Below are positions 42,459-50,732 of a stretch of DNA of 64,000 nucleotides, in pieces (positions within the stretch are counted from its first letter, which is position 1; every line of letters begins with the position of its first letter). The DNA is taken from positions 2,356,001 through 2,420,000 of the forward strand of contig NZ_CP029145.1 of the NCBI RefSeq assembly GCF_003149515.1, read 5' to 3'. The notes beneath the pieces are model-generated. The model worked only from the letters and a program-made list of their open reading frames with translations, made no database searches and was not told the DNA's origin. The translations under genes were made by a program, and so were the position numbers. Origin of the DNA: Hymenobacter nivis. GTDB taxonomy: Bacteria > Bacteroidota > Bacteroidia > Cytophagales > Hymenobacteraceae.

Positions 42459-44939
42459 ATGGCCAAAAAAGCAGTACACGCCACCTTTGTGCGCGCCCTA
42501 GACAAAGCCCACACGGAAGAAGACGTAAAAAACGTCGTGGCGAAGCAGTTTGACATCACCTACGACACAGCCGACCGCAACGATTTGTACACCCCCCGGG
42601 TGCTGTTCGAGTTTAAGTTCGATAAAAACTTTGCCAGCCTGCGGCAGCGGGCGGCCGTGCTGGCCCAGGCCCTGTACTACATGCGCCGCCTCAAGTTTGG
42701 CTACACTGACCGGCCCATCCCGGGGCACATCTGCCTGGCCGACCGCAACGAAGGGCTGCTCTTCGACGCGGCGGCGCTGCGCGACGTGTACGCCGACGAG
42801 GCCCACGCCTACGACTGGGACCTGGCCCCCAGCAGCCCCGACCCCCGCCTGACGGCGGCCTTGCTGCTACTGCCCGCCGTGCGCGATGCCCACGTGTACG
42901 ACCTGCGGCAGGAAACCGAGTACGAGGCCTGGGCCGCCCGCCTGGCCGGGGCCCTGGCCTCGCAGGCGGCGCTGGGGCTGGCCGACAAAAAGGTAATTAC
43001 CGAACGCAACTTCGAGGAAGTGTACCACTACTGGAATAACCAGTTTGGCGAGAGCGTGCGCAATGGCAAGAAGTCGTCGCGCTACTTCATGGCCGACATC
43101 CAGGAGGGGCGCTCCCTGGCGCAGCCGGGCCAGGGCCGGGTACTGTTCAACCTCGGCACCGGGGCCTGGGTAGACAAGAAAATCCTACCCCGCGCCTACG
43201 ACTACTTCTGGAGCCTGTACGAAAAGGTGACCAACCCCGACACCATGCGGGCGCTGGTAGCCAAAATTGACCGCCTCTCTGACGAGGAAAGCCGCCGCCG
43301 CGAGGGCGAGTTCTACACGCCCTTGTCCTTCGCCGCCAAGGCCCTCGACTACCTCGAACGTACCCTGGGGCCCCGCTGGTGGGCCACCGGCCAGTACCGC
43401 CTCTGGGACATGGCCGCCGGCACCGGCAACCTCGAATACGGCCTGCCCACCGATGCGCTGCCCTTCTGTTATCTCAGCACCCTCGACCAGGTGGACGTGG
43501 ACCACTGCCAGGGCTTGTTTCCGGGAGCCACCATCTTTCAGTACGACTACCTCAACGATGACATCGGCAACCTCTTCAATACCGAAAGCCTCGGCTACCT
43601 CGACGCTTGGAAGCTGCCCAAAACCCTGCGCGACGACCTGGCTAACCCCGCCCTGAAGTGGATTGTGCTCATCAACCCGCCCTTTGCCACCAGCCAGACG
43701 GCCGGCACCGCCGCGCCCGGCAAAAAAAGCAAGGACCTAGTAAGCGCCACCCGTGTGCAAAAAGTCATGCACCGGGAAGGATTGGGCGAAACCAGCCGCG
43801 AGTTGTTCGCGCAGTTTTTATTTCGCATCCGCCGCGACTTCCAGGGTAAAACCGCCCACCTGGGCATGTTTTCCAAAACCAAATACCTCAACGCCACCAA
43901 CGACCATTTCCTGCGCGAGCGGGTATTTCGCTACGAGTTCGAGCGGGGCTTCGTGTTTTCGTCGGCCAACTTCGCGGGCACCAAGGGCAAGTTTCCGGTG
44001 GGCTTTCTGCTCTGGAACTTGGGCCGCGAACGGGCCCTGGACGACCAAATAGTGGAATTGAACGTGTTCAACGAGCAGGTAGAGAAGGTAGGTACCAAGC
44101 TGTTTAGCACCCAGCACCGCGACCAGTTTCTGAGCAAGTGGGTGCCCCGGCCGCGCACCAAGCGCGTCTTTCCCCCGTTCAGCGCCGCCATCACCGTAAG
44201 CACCCGCACCACCGACGTGCGCGACCAGGTGGCCCCCGGCTTCCTAGCCTCGCTGATGTGCGCAGGCAACGATTTTCAACACCAGAACAACACCGCCCTG
44301 CTCTCGGGGCCCTACGCCAGCGCGGGGGCCCTGAGCGTGGTGCCCGCCAACTTCGAGCGGGCCCTGGTGGTGCACGCCGTGCGCCGGCTGCCCAAGGCCA
44401 CCTGGCTCAACGACCGCGACCAGTTCCTGGCCCCCGCCGCCGAGCCGCTGCCCGCCGACTTTGTGGCCGGCTGCGTGGCCTGGAGCCTGTTCAGCAACTC
44501 GAACCAGACCGCCGCCCTGGCGGCAGTGCCCTACCAGGGCACCACCTACAGCGTGCCCAACCACCTGTATCCGTGGGCCAAGGCGGAGGTGCGCACCTGG
44601 CCCCTCAAAGACCTGGACGTGCAGCGCACCCTCACCGCCGCCGATCCCGACCGCCACGCCGCCGCCTGGCTGCTGGTCCACGCCGCCGCCCTGCCCCCCG
44701 CGGCCCAGGCCCTGCTGGCCGCGGCCCGCCCGCTGTACCAGTTTTTCTACGCCCACCTGCCCGCCCTGCGCACTGGCCACTTCCGCATCGGCACCTGGGA
44801 CGCGGGCTGGTTTCAGGTGCGCAACGCCCTGGCCGACCAAAACCTGGCCCCCGACCTGCTGGCCGACGTGAAGCGCCACCACGCCGCCCTGGGCCAGTGG
44901 CTGCTGCCCCAGCTGGCCCCGCTGGGCTTCCTGCCCTAG
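42459..44939 (+). CDS. Single-chain restriction-modification-like N6-adenine methyltransferase
   Basis: 826 aa. Residues about 1-180 include TPRVLFEFKF with E51-x-K53, a possible PD-(D/E)xK nuclease core. EGEFYTPLSFAAKALDYL at about 285-300 is the HsdM-like lead into the methylase. LWDMAAGTGNLEYG (about 315-325) is the AdoMet-binding motif I, and INPPF (N406-P-P-F409) is catalytic motif IV for N6-adenine methylation. The C-terminal 350 residues may be the target-recognition part. This layout suggests a Type IIG-like enzyme that cuts and methylates with one chain, possibly phage defence. No separate S or R subunit is nearby. A pure methylase is the alternative. Confidence 0.8.
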   Translation: MAKKAVHATFVRALDKAHTEEDVKNVVAKQFDITYDTADRNDLYTPRVLFEFKFDKNFASLRQRAAVLAQALYYMRRLKFGYTDRPIPGHICLADRNEGLLFDAAALRDVYADEAHAYDWDLAPSSPDPRLTAALLLLPAVRDAHVYDLRQETEYEAWAARLAGALASQAALGLADKKVITERNFEEVYHYWNNQFGESVRNGKKSSRYFMADIQEGRSLAQPGQGRVLFNLGTGAWVDKKILPRAYDYFWSLYEKVTNPDTMRALVAKIDRLSDEESRRREGEFYTPLSFAAKALDYLERTLGPRWWATGQYRLWDMAAGTGNLEYGLPTDALPFCYLSTLDQVDVDHCQGLFPGATIFQYDYLNDDIGNLFNTESLGYLDAWKLPKTLRDDLANPALKWIVLINPPFATSQTAGTAAPGKKSKDLVSATRVQKVMHREGLGETSRELFAQFLFRIRRDFQGKTAHLGMFSKTKYLNATNDHFLRERVFRYEFERGFVFSSANFAGTKGKFPVGFLLWNLGRERALDDQIVELNVFNEQVEKVGTKLFSTQHRDQFLSKWVPRPRTKRVFPPFSAAITVSTRTTDVRDQVAPGFLASLMCAGNDFQHQNNTALLSGPYASAGALSVVPANFERALVVHAVRRLPKATWLNDRDQFLAPAAEPLPADFVAGCVAWSLFSNSNQTAALAAVPYQGTTYSVPNHLYPWAKAEVRTWPLKDLDVQRTLTAADPDRHAAAWLLVHAAALPPAAQALLAAARPLYQFFYAHLPALRTGHFRIGTWDAGWFQVRNALADQNLAPDLLADVKRHHAALGQWLLPQLAPLGFLP

Positions 44940-45213
44940 CCCCGCCCCCCGCGCCGGGGCCCCCAGCCCGCTCCAAGGACGTTTTTTTTCCTTCGGAACG
45001 GGTTTTTACTCCCCCGGAGGGAGTTATTGCTGCTTCGGCAGAAGGAGTTTCTCCCTTGGAGGGAGTTATTGCGCTCTCGCAACGGTTTCTCTCGCCTTCG
45101 GAGGGAGTTATTTCCCCTGCCCGGGGCCCCCAAACCCCTGCGGTGGGCGCAAAAGCTCGTTCCGAAGGCCCGATAAGTCGCTCCAAACGACTTAGGGGGC
45201 CCCGGGCGGGCAC
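44940..45213. other. Repeat-rich spacer after the methyltransferase gene
   Basis: Holds the 42-bp tandem repeats (described separately) and a small hairpin at 45175-45193 (AAGTCG and CGACTT around CTCCAAA). CTTCGG-type tetraloop sequences recur. No convincing open frame exists on either strand. A structured RNA or a multi-hairpin terminator is possible. Confidence 0.5.
45016..45112. repeat. 42-bp tandem repeat, three copies
   Basis: GGAGGGAGTTATT occurs at 45016, 45058 and 45100, spaced exactly 42 bp. The rest of each unit is partly conserved: each of the first two complete units carries a small hairpin (TGCTTCGGCA or GCGCTCTCGC) and a pyrimidine-rich end. A diverged earlier unit may start near 44974. 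The repeats are too few and too different in their variable parts for a CRISPR array. Confidence 0.8.
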
Positions 45214-45252
45214 AAAAAATGGCTCCGAACGGGCAATAAGCCGTTCGGAGCC
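45214..45252 (-). terminator. Rho-independent terminator for the 157-aa protein gene
   Basis: Perfect 12-bp stem, GGCTCCGAACGG (45221-45232) and CCGTTCGGAGCC (45241-45252), with an 8-base loop. On the minus strand it is followed by a T run (A run at 45214-45219), 45 bp after the stop of the minus-strand gene. Confidence 0.88.
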
Positions 45253-45296
45253 AGTAAGAGGTAGGGCAGCGCTACATTTTGGGAGAGAAAAACGGC

Positions 45297-45770
45297 TTAA
45301 GCAGCGGGGGCGGCCTTTTTGGCCGGCCGGCCAGGGAAGCGCTGGCTCAGGTCGTCGTAGGCGAGCTGGGCCCCGGGCTGCTTCTGCTGCGCCAGGAACC
45401 GGATATTCTGGTACACGGGCGAGGCCTGGGTCATGCCCTCCGAGCCGGCCAGCATCACGGTGCTGCCCAGGTCGAGGGCCAGCTGGGCGGCAAACTGCTC
45501 CACAGGGGCCAGGTCGGTGGCCGTGCCCACGTCCTGCTTCAGCTCATCAAAGTTCACGAAGGCCGGCACAAAGGCCGGCGAGTTAGCGGCATAGTCAAGC
45601 AGCTTCGTCATGAAGCCTACTGACTTGTCGCCCATTTTCACCATATTCTTGCGCTCGTCGGGCGTGAGCGGGTGCAGGTAGGGTTCGAGCAAGGCGCGGG
45701 CCTGCTTGAGCAGGTCGAGGGCCTGGGCCAGGTCGGCGGGGGGAACGGCGGCGGTAACGCGGTTGGACAT
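45297..45770 (-). CDS. Hypothetical helical protein
   Basis: 157 aa, probably cytoplasmic. It looks mainly helical (ADLAQALDLLKQARALLEPYL, TPDERKNMVKMGDKSVGFMT, KLLDYAANSPAFVPAFVNFD), with a C-terminal tail rich in Lys, Ala and Pro. The ATG at 45770 gives MSNRVTAAVPP; longer in-frame starts enter GC-rich non-conserved sequence. No family is recognised. It is followed by its own terminator, so it is probably monocistronic. Confidence 0.75.
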   Translation of the reverse strand: MSNRVTAAVPPADLAQALDLLKQARALLEPYLHPLTPDERKNMVKMGDKSVGFMTKLLDYAANSPAFVPAFVNFDELKQDVGTATDLAPVEQFAAQLALDLGSTVMLAGSEGMTQASPVYQNIRFLAQQKQPGAQLAYDDLSQRFPGRPAKKAAPAA

Positions 45771-45911
45771 CGGATAGCGAAAATAAAGAAAGGGATAACG
45801 TGCCGGGGGCCCCGGCTGCCGGGCCCCCGGGCCGGCCAGCCGGCCGGCGCCCAAAGATGCCGGTTTTAAGCGGGACCGTCCGCCCGCGGCTCATCTTTTC
45901 TTCACCAACGC

Positions 45912-48900
45912 TCAGCCCGCCAGCGGCAGCTCAACGTAAAACTGGGTGCCCTCCCCCACCACCGTCTCGAACCAGATGCGGCCCCCGGCGCTCTCGATGC
46001 CGCGCTTGGCCACGGCCAGCCCAATGCCCGAGCCGCTTTCCTTGGTGGTGAAGTTGGGCACGAACACCTTGGCGCGCACGTCGTCGGCGATGCCCGTGCC
46101 GTTGTCGGCGATGGTGATGAGCACCTTGTGGGGGCCCTCGGCGCGCAGGGCCACGGTTTGGCGGGCCGGGCGGCCGGGCGGCACGGCCTGCCTGGCGTTT
46201 AGCAGCAGGTTGTTAAAGGTGCGCACCAGCAAGCTTTCGTCGGCAAACACGGTGAACGCGCCGTCGGGGGGCAATTCAAAGCGCAGCTCGTCGTGCTCGT
46301 CGCCGTCGCTCTGCTGGAACAGGTCGGCGCAGCGCCGCAGCACGGCCACCACGTCGAGGCGCTCGGGGCGCATGGCGGGCAGGTTGGTGAAGGTGCTGAA
46401 CGAGGTAGCAATGTCGCTCAGCACGTCTACCTGCGTGATGAGCGTCTGGCTGATGCGGCCGATGAGCTCCTCGGCGTTGGGGCGGCGCTCGGCAATGGCC
46501 TTCTGCAAAAATTGCAGGCTGAGCTTCATCGGCGTGAGCGGGTTCTTGATTTCGTGGGCCACCTGGCGGGCCATTTCGCGCCAGGCCACTTCTTTTTCCT
46601 GGGCGGCCAGCTCGCGGCGGCTGGCTTCGAGCTTGCCAATCATGGCGTTGTACTCGCGCACAAGCAGGCCAATCTCGTCGTCGCTGCTGCGGTACGGAAT
46701 CGGCTCGTTCTGGCCCGTGAGGGTGGTGCGGGTGAGCCGCTCGGTGATGCGCTTGAGCGGCGCCGTGAGCTGGCGCGCCGCCACAAAGGCCAGCCCCAGA
46801 AATAGCAGAAACATGAGCGTCACGATGTTGAGTAGCGTCGTGAACAGCCCCGTGAGCTTGGTATCGAGGTTCTTGGCCGAGTCGAAAAACGGGACGCCCA
46901 CGTAGCCCACGATGGGGCCCGCCGCGTCGTCGGGCAGTAGCTCGTCGTCGGCCAGCACGCGGCGCCGGGCCCCCGCCGGCGGGTAACCGGCGCTGTCGGC
47001 CACCTCGCCCGCGCTGGCCCGCACCGGCAGGTACAGCGCCGTGAAGGCCAGCGAGCCAGCCTGCTCCGTCAGCAGCGCCCGCGGGGCCCCGCGCTCGCGC
47101 AGCGTGGCCACGGCCTCGGGGTTCAGCAGGGGCCCCAGCAGCCCGGCCTCAAAAATGAGGGGCTGGCTGCTGGCCAGCAGCTCGCCGCGGGCGTTGTAGA
47201 GGTTGACGTCGGTTTCGGTGAGGGCGGCCACCGTGCGGGCCAGCTGGGCCAGCACAGGCCGGGCCGTGGAGTCGGCCAGTAGGTGGCGCTGGGCGCGCAC
47301 GCTATTCAGGGCCAGGCGCCCGCGCCGCTCGTAGGTGCGGATAAGGTCGAGGCGGTAGGAGGCAATGAGCTGGCTAGCCGTGGCGATGCTCACCACCAGC
47401 AGCGGCACCACAATGCCCATGTTCAGCAGCAGCTGGATGCGCCCGCTGAAGTTGAGCCGCAGCCGGGCCCCGGCGCGCCGGCGCAGCAGCAGCCACGCCC
47501 CGCCTAGCACCAACCAAAACACCACCGACAGCAAAAACTGAAACGAGAAGTTGGCCAGCCCGTCGGCCAGCGAGTAGCGGGCGGTGGTAATCACCACGGC
47601 CCGCTGCCGGGCCCCGCGCACGGCCAAGTGCTGGAAGCCGCCCAGCTCCAGCCCGTTGGTGTACAGGGCGGGGTCGCGCAGGCGGGTAGCGGGCAGGCGG
47701 TTGGCGTAGTCGAACTCGCCCTCGCTGTACACGAGGCGGCCGTGGTCGTAGCCGGCATAGCTGAACTGGCTCACCACGCTGGACTGGAAGAACTTTTGGT
47801 CGACGAGCAGCTCGGGCAGCACGCTGTACGACGACAGTTTTTTCAGCGTCAGATCGACCCGCACCGTGCCCAGCGCCGGCCCGGCCCGGCCCGGCCCGGG
47901 GCCCTCCACCGTGGCCAGCGCCACGTAGTGCCGCGAGCTAAAGGAGTTGTCGGAGCGCAGCAGGTACACGCCCCGCTGGTCGGTGCGGGTAGCATTGCGC
48001 CGGATGGCCCGCCGAATGTTGGCCAGGCTGGGGGTCCCGGCCGGGGCGTCGAGCGGCTGGCCGGCCGCGTCGTACAGCGTCACCTGGCTCTCGTATTTAT
48101 CGAAGTAGTCGCCCAGGTACTGGCGGTCCACGCGCCGCTCGGCGTCGCCCGCCTGGCCAAACGCGCCCACCAGCGCCTGCCGCACAAACGGATCGGCCGC
48201 AATCTTGTGGATGCGCTCTTCGAGCAGAAACTCCCCCTGGAAATCGTTGTCCACCAGCAAGCTGCTGGCCAGGCGCTGCTTGTCGGCCAGCAGCTGCTGC
48301 TCGAACTGCTGGTGCAGCACCAGGGCCCCGGTGGCGGCGGCCAGGGCCCCCAGCAGCACGCCCAGGGCCCCCAGCTGGTAGCCGCCCAGGGCCCCGGCGC
48401 GCAGCCGCGCCAGCCGCACCAGCGCCCCAAACGTGGCCAGTACGCTCAGTAGCTGCCACTGCACTGCCCCCGTGGCCACCCCCACTGCCAGCACCACCGC
48501 CGCCGTGAGGGCCGTGGCGGGGACCAAAAACGATTCGGACACGTGCCGCATCACCGCGTCGGCAAGCTGCGTGAGCAGGAAAAACCCGATTAGGTAAGCC
48601 CCCGTTTGCACCACCAGGGCCAGGGCCAGGACCAGCCGGAACCCGGTCACGGGCAGGCCCCGCGTCACGTCCAGGCTGAGTTGGCTGCTGTTCAGCATGT
48701 CCGTATAAGTACCGTAGAGCAGCTGCAGCAGGGCCCAGAACAGCAGCACCAGCCCGGCCACTACCACCATTTGCCCCGGCATGGTGCGCGGGGCCCGCAC
48801 CCGCGCCGCCACTCGGGCCCGCACCCACAGCACGCCCACCGCCGCCGCCCCGCCAAACACCAGCACCGCGTTCAGCAGCAAGTCGCCCAGCGAAGGCGAC

Positions 48901-49736
48901 AGCCGTGAAGCGGCATACACCCGCGGGTCGAACAGCGGCAGCTCAATGAGGGAAAACGGCAACCCCCAGTACAGCAGGGCCCCGCGCAGCAATAGCAGCG
49001 GCCCGGCTAGCACTGCCAGGGCCGCCTCCACGCGCCCGGCCCGCCAGTAGCGCAGCGCCAGCCACGCCCACCCGGCCCCGTAGCACAGCGCGCCCAGCAA
49101 CAGCAGTCCCAGCGGCGCGTACTGGCCCGTGAGCCGGTACGGGGCCTGCTGCTGAATGGAAAACAAGTACCGCCCCGCCGGGTCCCGAAACGCCGGTAGC
49201 CGCCGGTTTGCACTGTCGAGCACCACCCGCAGGCGCAGGCCCTGGAACACGTCGGCGGTGCCGCCCTTACGCAAGTAGCGGTTGCTGATGCCGTAGTGGC
49301 GCTCCAGCGGCACGTAGGCCAGCACCTGCCAGTGGCCCACGCGGCGGCGCACCAGCAGAAACTGACCGAACGTTGTTTCTACCGCCGTCTCGGGCAGGGC
49401 CCCCACCAAGTCATCCGGGGTGGGGCGTAGCGCGGCCGATGACCAGTAGCGCAGCTTCCCGTCTTGAAAAACGAACGTGGGGTAGTAAGTCTGGCGCAGC
49501 AGCTGGGCGAAGCCGTAGCTGCTGTGCTGCACCTGGGCGGCCACCGTATCGGCGTCGCGGCCAGCCACCACTTCGGCGGCGCGCACCAGCTGGTGCAGGC
49601 GGCGCAGGTCGGTGCGGCGCACCACGCCCGGCAGCTGCCCGTACCGGCTGGCCAGAAAACCGCTCGCAAAGCACACCGCCGCCAGCACCAGCAGCGCCCA
49701 CGGGCCCGGGCGCAGGGCGGCCAACAATTTTCTCAC
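45912..49736 (-). CDS. Very large membrane sensor histidine kinase, NtrY-like
   Basis: 1274 aa, far longer than usual. The N-terminal helix is followed by an extracytoplasmic domain, a run of about eight hydrophobic segments, and a second periplasmic domain ending in a helix (about 965-985). HAMP follows at about 987-1035 (LTAPLKRITERL). HisKA has H1061 in AHEIKNPLTPMKLSLQFLQ. HATPase blocks are NNLLLNARQAV, IADNGTGI and ESGSGIGLAV. The start is GTG at 49736: the in-frame ATG at 49793 lies inside the terminator hairpin 49770-49797 of the upstream gene, so it is unlikely. No response regulator gene is adjacent. Confidence 0.9.
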   Translation of the reverse strand: MRKLLAALRPGPWALLVLAAVCFASGFLASRYGQLPGVVRRTDLRRLHQLVRAAEVVAGRDADTVAAQVQHSSYGFAQLLRQTYYPTFVFQDGKLRYWSSAALRPTPDDLVGALPETAVETTFGQFLLVRRRVGHWQVLAYVPLERHYGISNRYLRKGGTADVFQGLRLRVVLDSANRRLPAFRDPAGRYLFSIQQQAPYRLTGQYAPLGLLLLGALCYGAGWAWLALRYWRAGRVEAALAVLAGPLLLLRGALLYWGLPFSLIELPLFDPRVYAASRLSPSLGDLLLNAVLVFGGAAAVGVLWVRARVAARVRAPRTMPGQMVVVAGLVLLFWALLQLLYGTYTDMLNSSQLSLDVTRGLPVTGFRLVLALALVVQTGAYLIGFFLLTQLADAVMRHVSESFLVPATALTAAVVLAVGVATGAVQWQLLSVLATFGALVRLARLRAGALGGYQLGALGVLLGALAAATGALVLHQQFEQQLLADKQRLASSLLVDNDFQGEFLLEERIHKIAADPFVRQALVGAFGQAGDAERRVDRQYLGDYFDKYESQVTLYDAAGQPLDAPAGTPSLANIRRAIRRNATRTDQRGVYLLRSDNSFSSRHYVALATVEGPGPGRAGPALGTVRVDLTLKKLSSYSVLPELLVDQKFFQSSVVSQFSYAGYDHGRLVYSEGEFDYANRLPATRLRDPALYTNGLELGGFQHLAVRGARQRAVVITTARYSLADGLANFSFQFLLSVVFWLVLGGAWLLLRRRAGARLRLNFSGRIQLLLNMGIVVPLLVVSIATASQLIASYRLDLIRTYERRGRLALNSVRAQRHLLADSTARPVLAQLARTVAALTETDVNLYNARGELLASSQPLIFEAGLLGPLLNPEAVATLRERGAPRALLTEQAGSLAFTALYLPVRASAGEVADSAGYPPAGARRRVLADDELLPDDAAGPIVGYVGVPFFDSAKNLDTKLTGLFTTLLNIVTLMFLLFLGLAFVAARQLTAPLKRITERLTRTTLTGQNEPIPYRSSDDEIGLLVREYNAMIGKLEASRRELAAQEKEVAWREMARQVAHEIKNPLTPMKLSLQFLQKAIAERRPNAEELIGRISQTLITQVDVLSDIATSFSTFTNLPAMRPERLDVVAVLRRCADLFQQSDGDEHDELRFELPPDGAFTVFADESLLVRTFNNLLLNARQAVPPGRPARQTVALRAEGPHKVLITIADNGTGIADDVRAKVFVPNFTTKESGSGIGLAVAKRGIESAGGRIWFETVVGEGTQFYVELPLAG

Positions 49737-49769
49737 GGGCAAAGGGCTGGTACGAAATGCATTTCCAAC

Positions 49770-49797
49770 AAAAATGCCGCCAATTGGCGGCATTTTT
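49770..49797. terminator. Perfect palindrome, terminator of the respiratory cluster
   Basis: A 28-base perfect palindrome with arms AAAAATGCCGCC and GGCGGCATTTTT around AATT. T runs exist on both strands. It lies 42 bp after the stop of the small CxxC protein gene and probably ends the long minus-strand respiratory transcript. Confidence 0.8.
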
Positions 49798-49839
49798 GCA
49801 AAACTGTTCCGATGTAGCCGCAGCCCGCAGCCAAGCTGA

Positions 49840-50097
49840 TTATACCTTGGTCGGCTTCGGATGCGTGCGCCGGTACCAGAAGTAGCCCACGGCACCCATT
49901 AGCAAGTAGGGCACGGTCATCATGTACACAATGCCTTTGTTAAGGCCCGTCACGTCGTAGTCATCGTTCTCGGCCTTAGCAGCCTCAACCTGGGCTTTAC
50001 ACATAACGCACTGGGCCCCCGCTACCATTGGCGCCAAGCCCAACATAAAGGCCAGCGCCAGCGCCGCCACTCCCCGGAAAAATGCTTTCGTTTTCAT
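49840..50097 (-). CDS. Small exported membrane protein with CxxC
   Basis: 85 aa. Signal peptide at residues 1-26 (LALAFMLGLAPMVAGAQ), then CVMCKAQVEAAKAE with a C-x2-C pair right after the cleavage site, and a C-terminal membrane helix (GIVYMMTVPYLLMGAVGYFW). The ATG at 50097 starts MKTKAFF. It is the last gene of the cytochrome oxidase cluster, so it may assist copper or haem insertion, or oxidase assembly. No family name is recognised. The gap to the DUF420 gene is 65 bp. Confidence 0.8.
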   Translation of the reverse strand: MKTKAFFRGVAALALAFMLGLAPMVAGAQCVMCKAQVEAAKAENDDYDVTGLNKGIVYMMTVPYLLMGAVGYFWYRRTHPKPTKV

Positions 50098-50162
50098 ACA
50101 ATTAACCAACAGGTTTTTAAGAAGAAAGTTTCCAACGCCCCAAATGGCCCCAAGCCGCTAGC

Positions 50163-50732
50163 TCAGGTATAGTACGGAGCAATCATGAAGTATACCACCA
50201 CGCCCGTTACCGACACGTACAGCCACACCGGGAACGTCCACTTCGCAATGGCTTTATGCTTGGTGTATTGGCCAGTAAGGGCGAAATACAAGGTAAACAG
50301 CACCAGGCCCACCGTTACTACGGCTAGGCTGATGTGGGTGAGCAGCAGGAAGAAGTAAGCATAACGCATTGCCCCTACGCCGCCAAACTTGGTGCTGTCT
50401 ACCTGCGAATGATAAGCTACGTACGAGAGCAAAAACAGGGCCCCCAGCCCAAAAGCTGTGCCCATGGAGGCGCGGTGTGCCAGCACGTTTTTTTGCTTGA
50501 TGAAATAAAACCCGACTAGTAATGCCACCGCCGTCAACGAATTCAGCCCCGCGTTCACAGCGGGCAGGAACTTTACCTGGGCCCCTGGAATGCGGAACAG
50601 GTTCGGAAATGTGAACAGCACGGCCACCAGCAGCGGCACCACCACGCCCAGGGTGCCCAGAATTATCTTGTAGCGCGCGTAGTTGCCAGCGGGCAGCACG
50701 GGCGGGTGCAGTTGGTCAGTGGGAGTGGGCAT
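50163..50732 (-). CDS. DUF420 membrane protein (oxidase assembly-type)
   Basis: 189 aa with about five hydrophobic segments (IILGTLGVVVPLLVAVLF, AGLNSLTAVALLVGFYFI, AYFFLLLTHISLAVVTVGLV and others). It is recognised as DUF420 by general layout and by position in a cytochrome oxidase cluster; DUF420 (CtaM-like) proteins are needed for oxidase maturation in some Firmicutes. The ATG at 50732 (MPTPTDQLHPP) overlaps the end of the SCO-like gene by 17 bp; an upstream in-frame start would extend into it and adds unconserved residues. Confidence 0.85.
   Translation of the reverse strand: MPTPTDQLHPPVLPAGNYARYKIILGTLGVVVPLLVAVLFTFPNLFRIPGAQVKFLPAVNAGLNSLTAVALLVGFYFIKQKNVLAHRASMGTAFGLGALFLLSYVAYHSQVDSTKFGGVGAMRYAYFFLLLTHISLAVVTVGLVLFTLYFALTGQYTKHKAIAKWTFPVWLYVSVTGVVVYFMIAPYYT

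Noticed and set aside
45016..45112. Possible CRISPR array
   Set aside because: Only three repeats with a 13-base exact core, partly conserved remainder, no uniform spacers and no cas genes.
44138..45586. A 482-codon frame running out of the methyltransferase gene into the spacer
   Set aside because: Composition is dominated by Arg, Pro, Ala and Gly, and it crosses the tandem repeats and the terminator; it is an alternate-frame shadow.
49737..49793. Upstream ATG start for the histidine kinase
   Set aside because: It lies within a perfect 28-base palindrome that acts as terminator of the previous gene; the GTG at 49736 starts directly before the first membrane helix.
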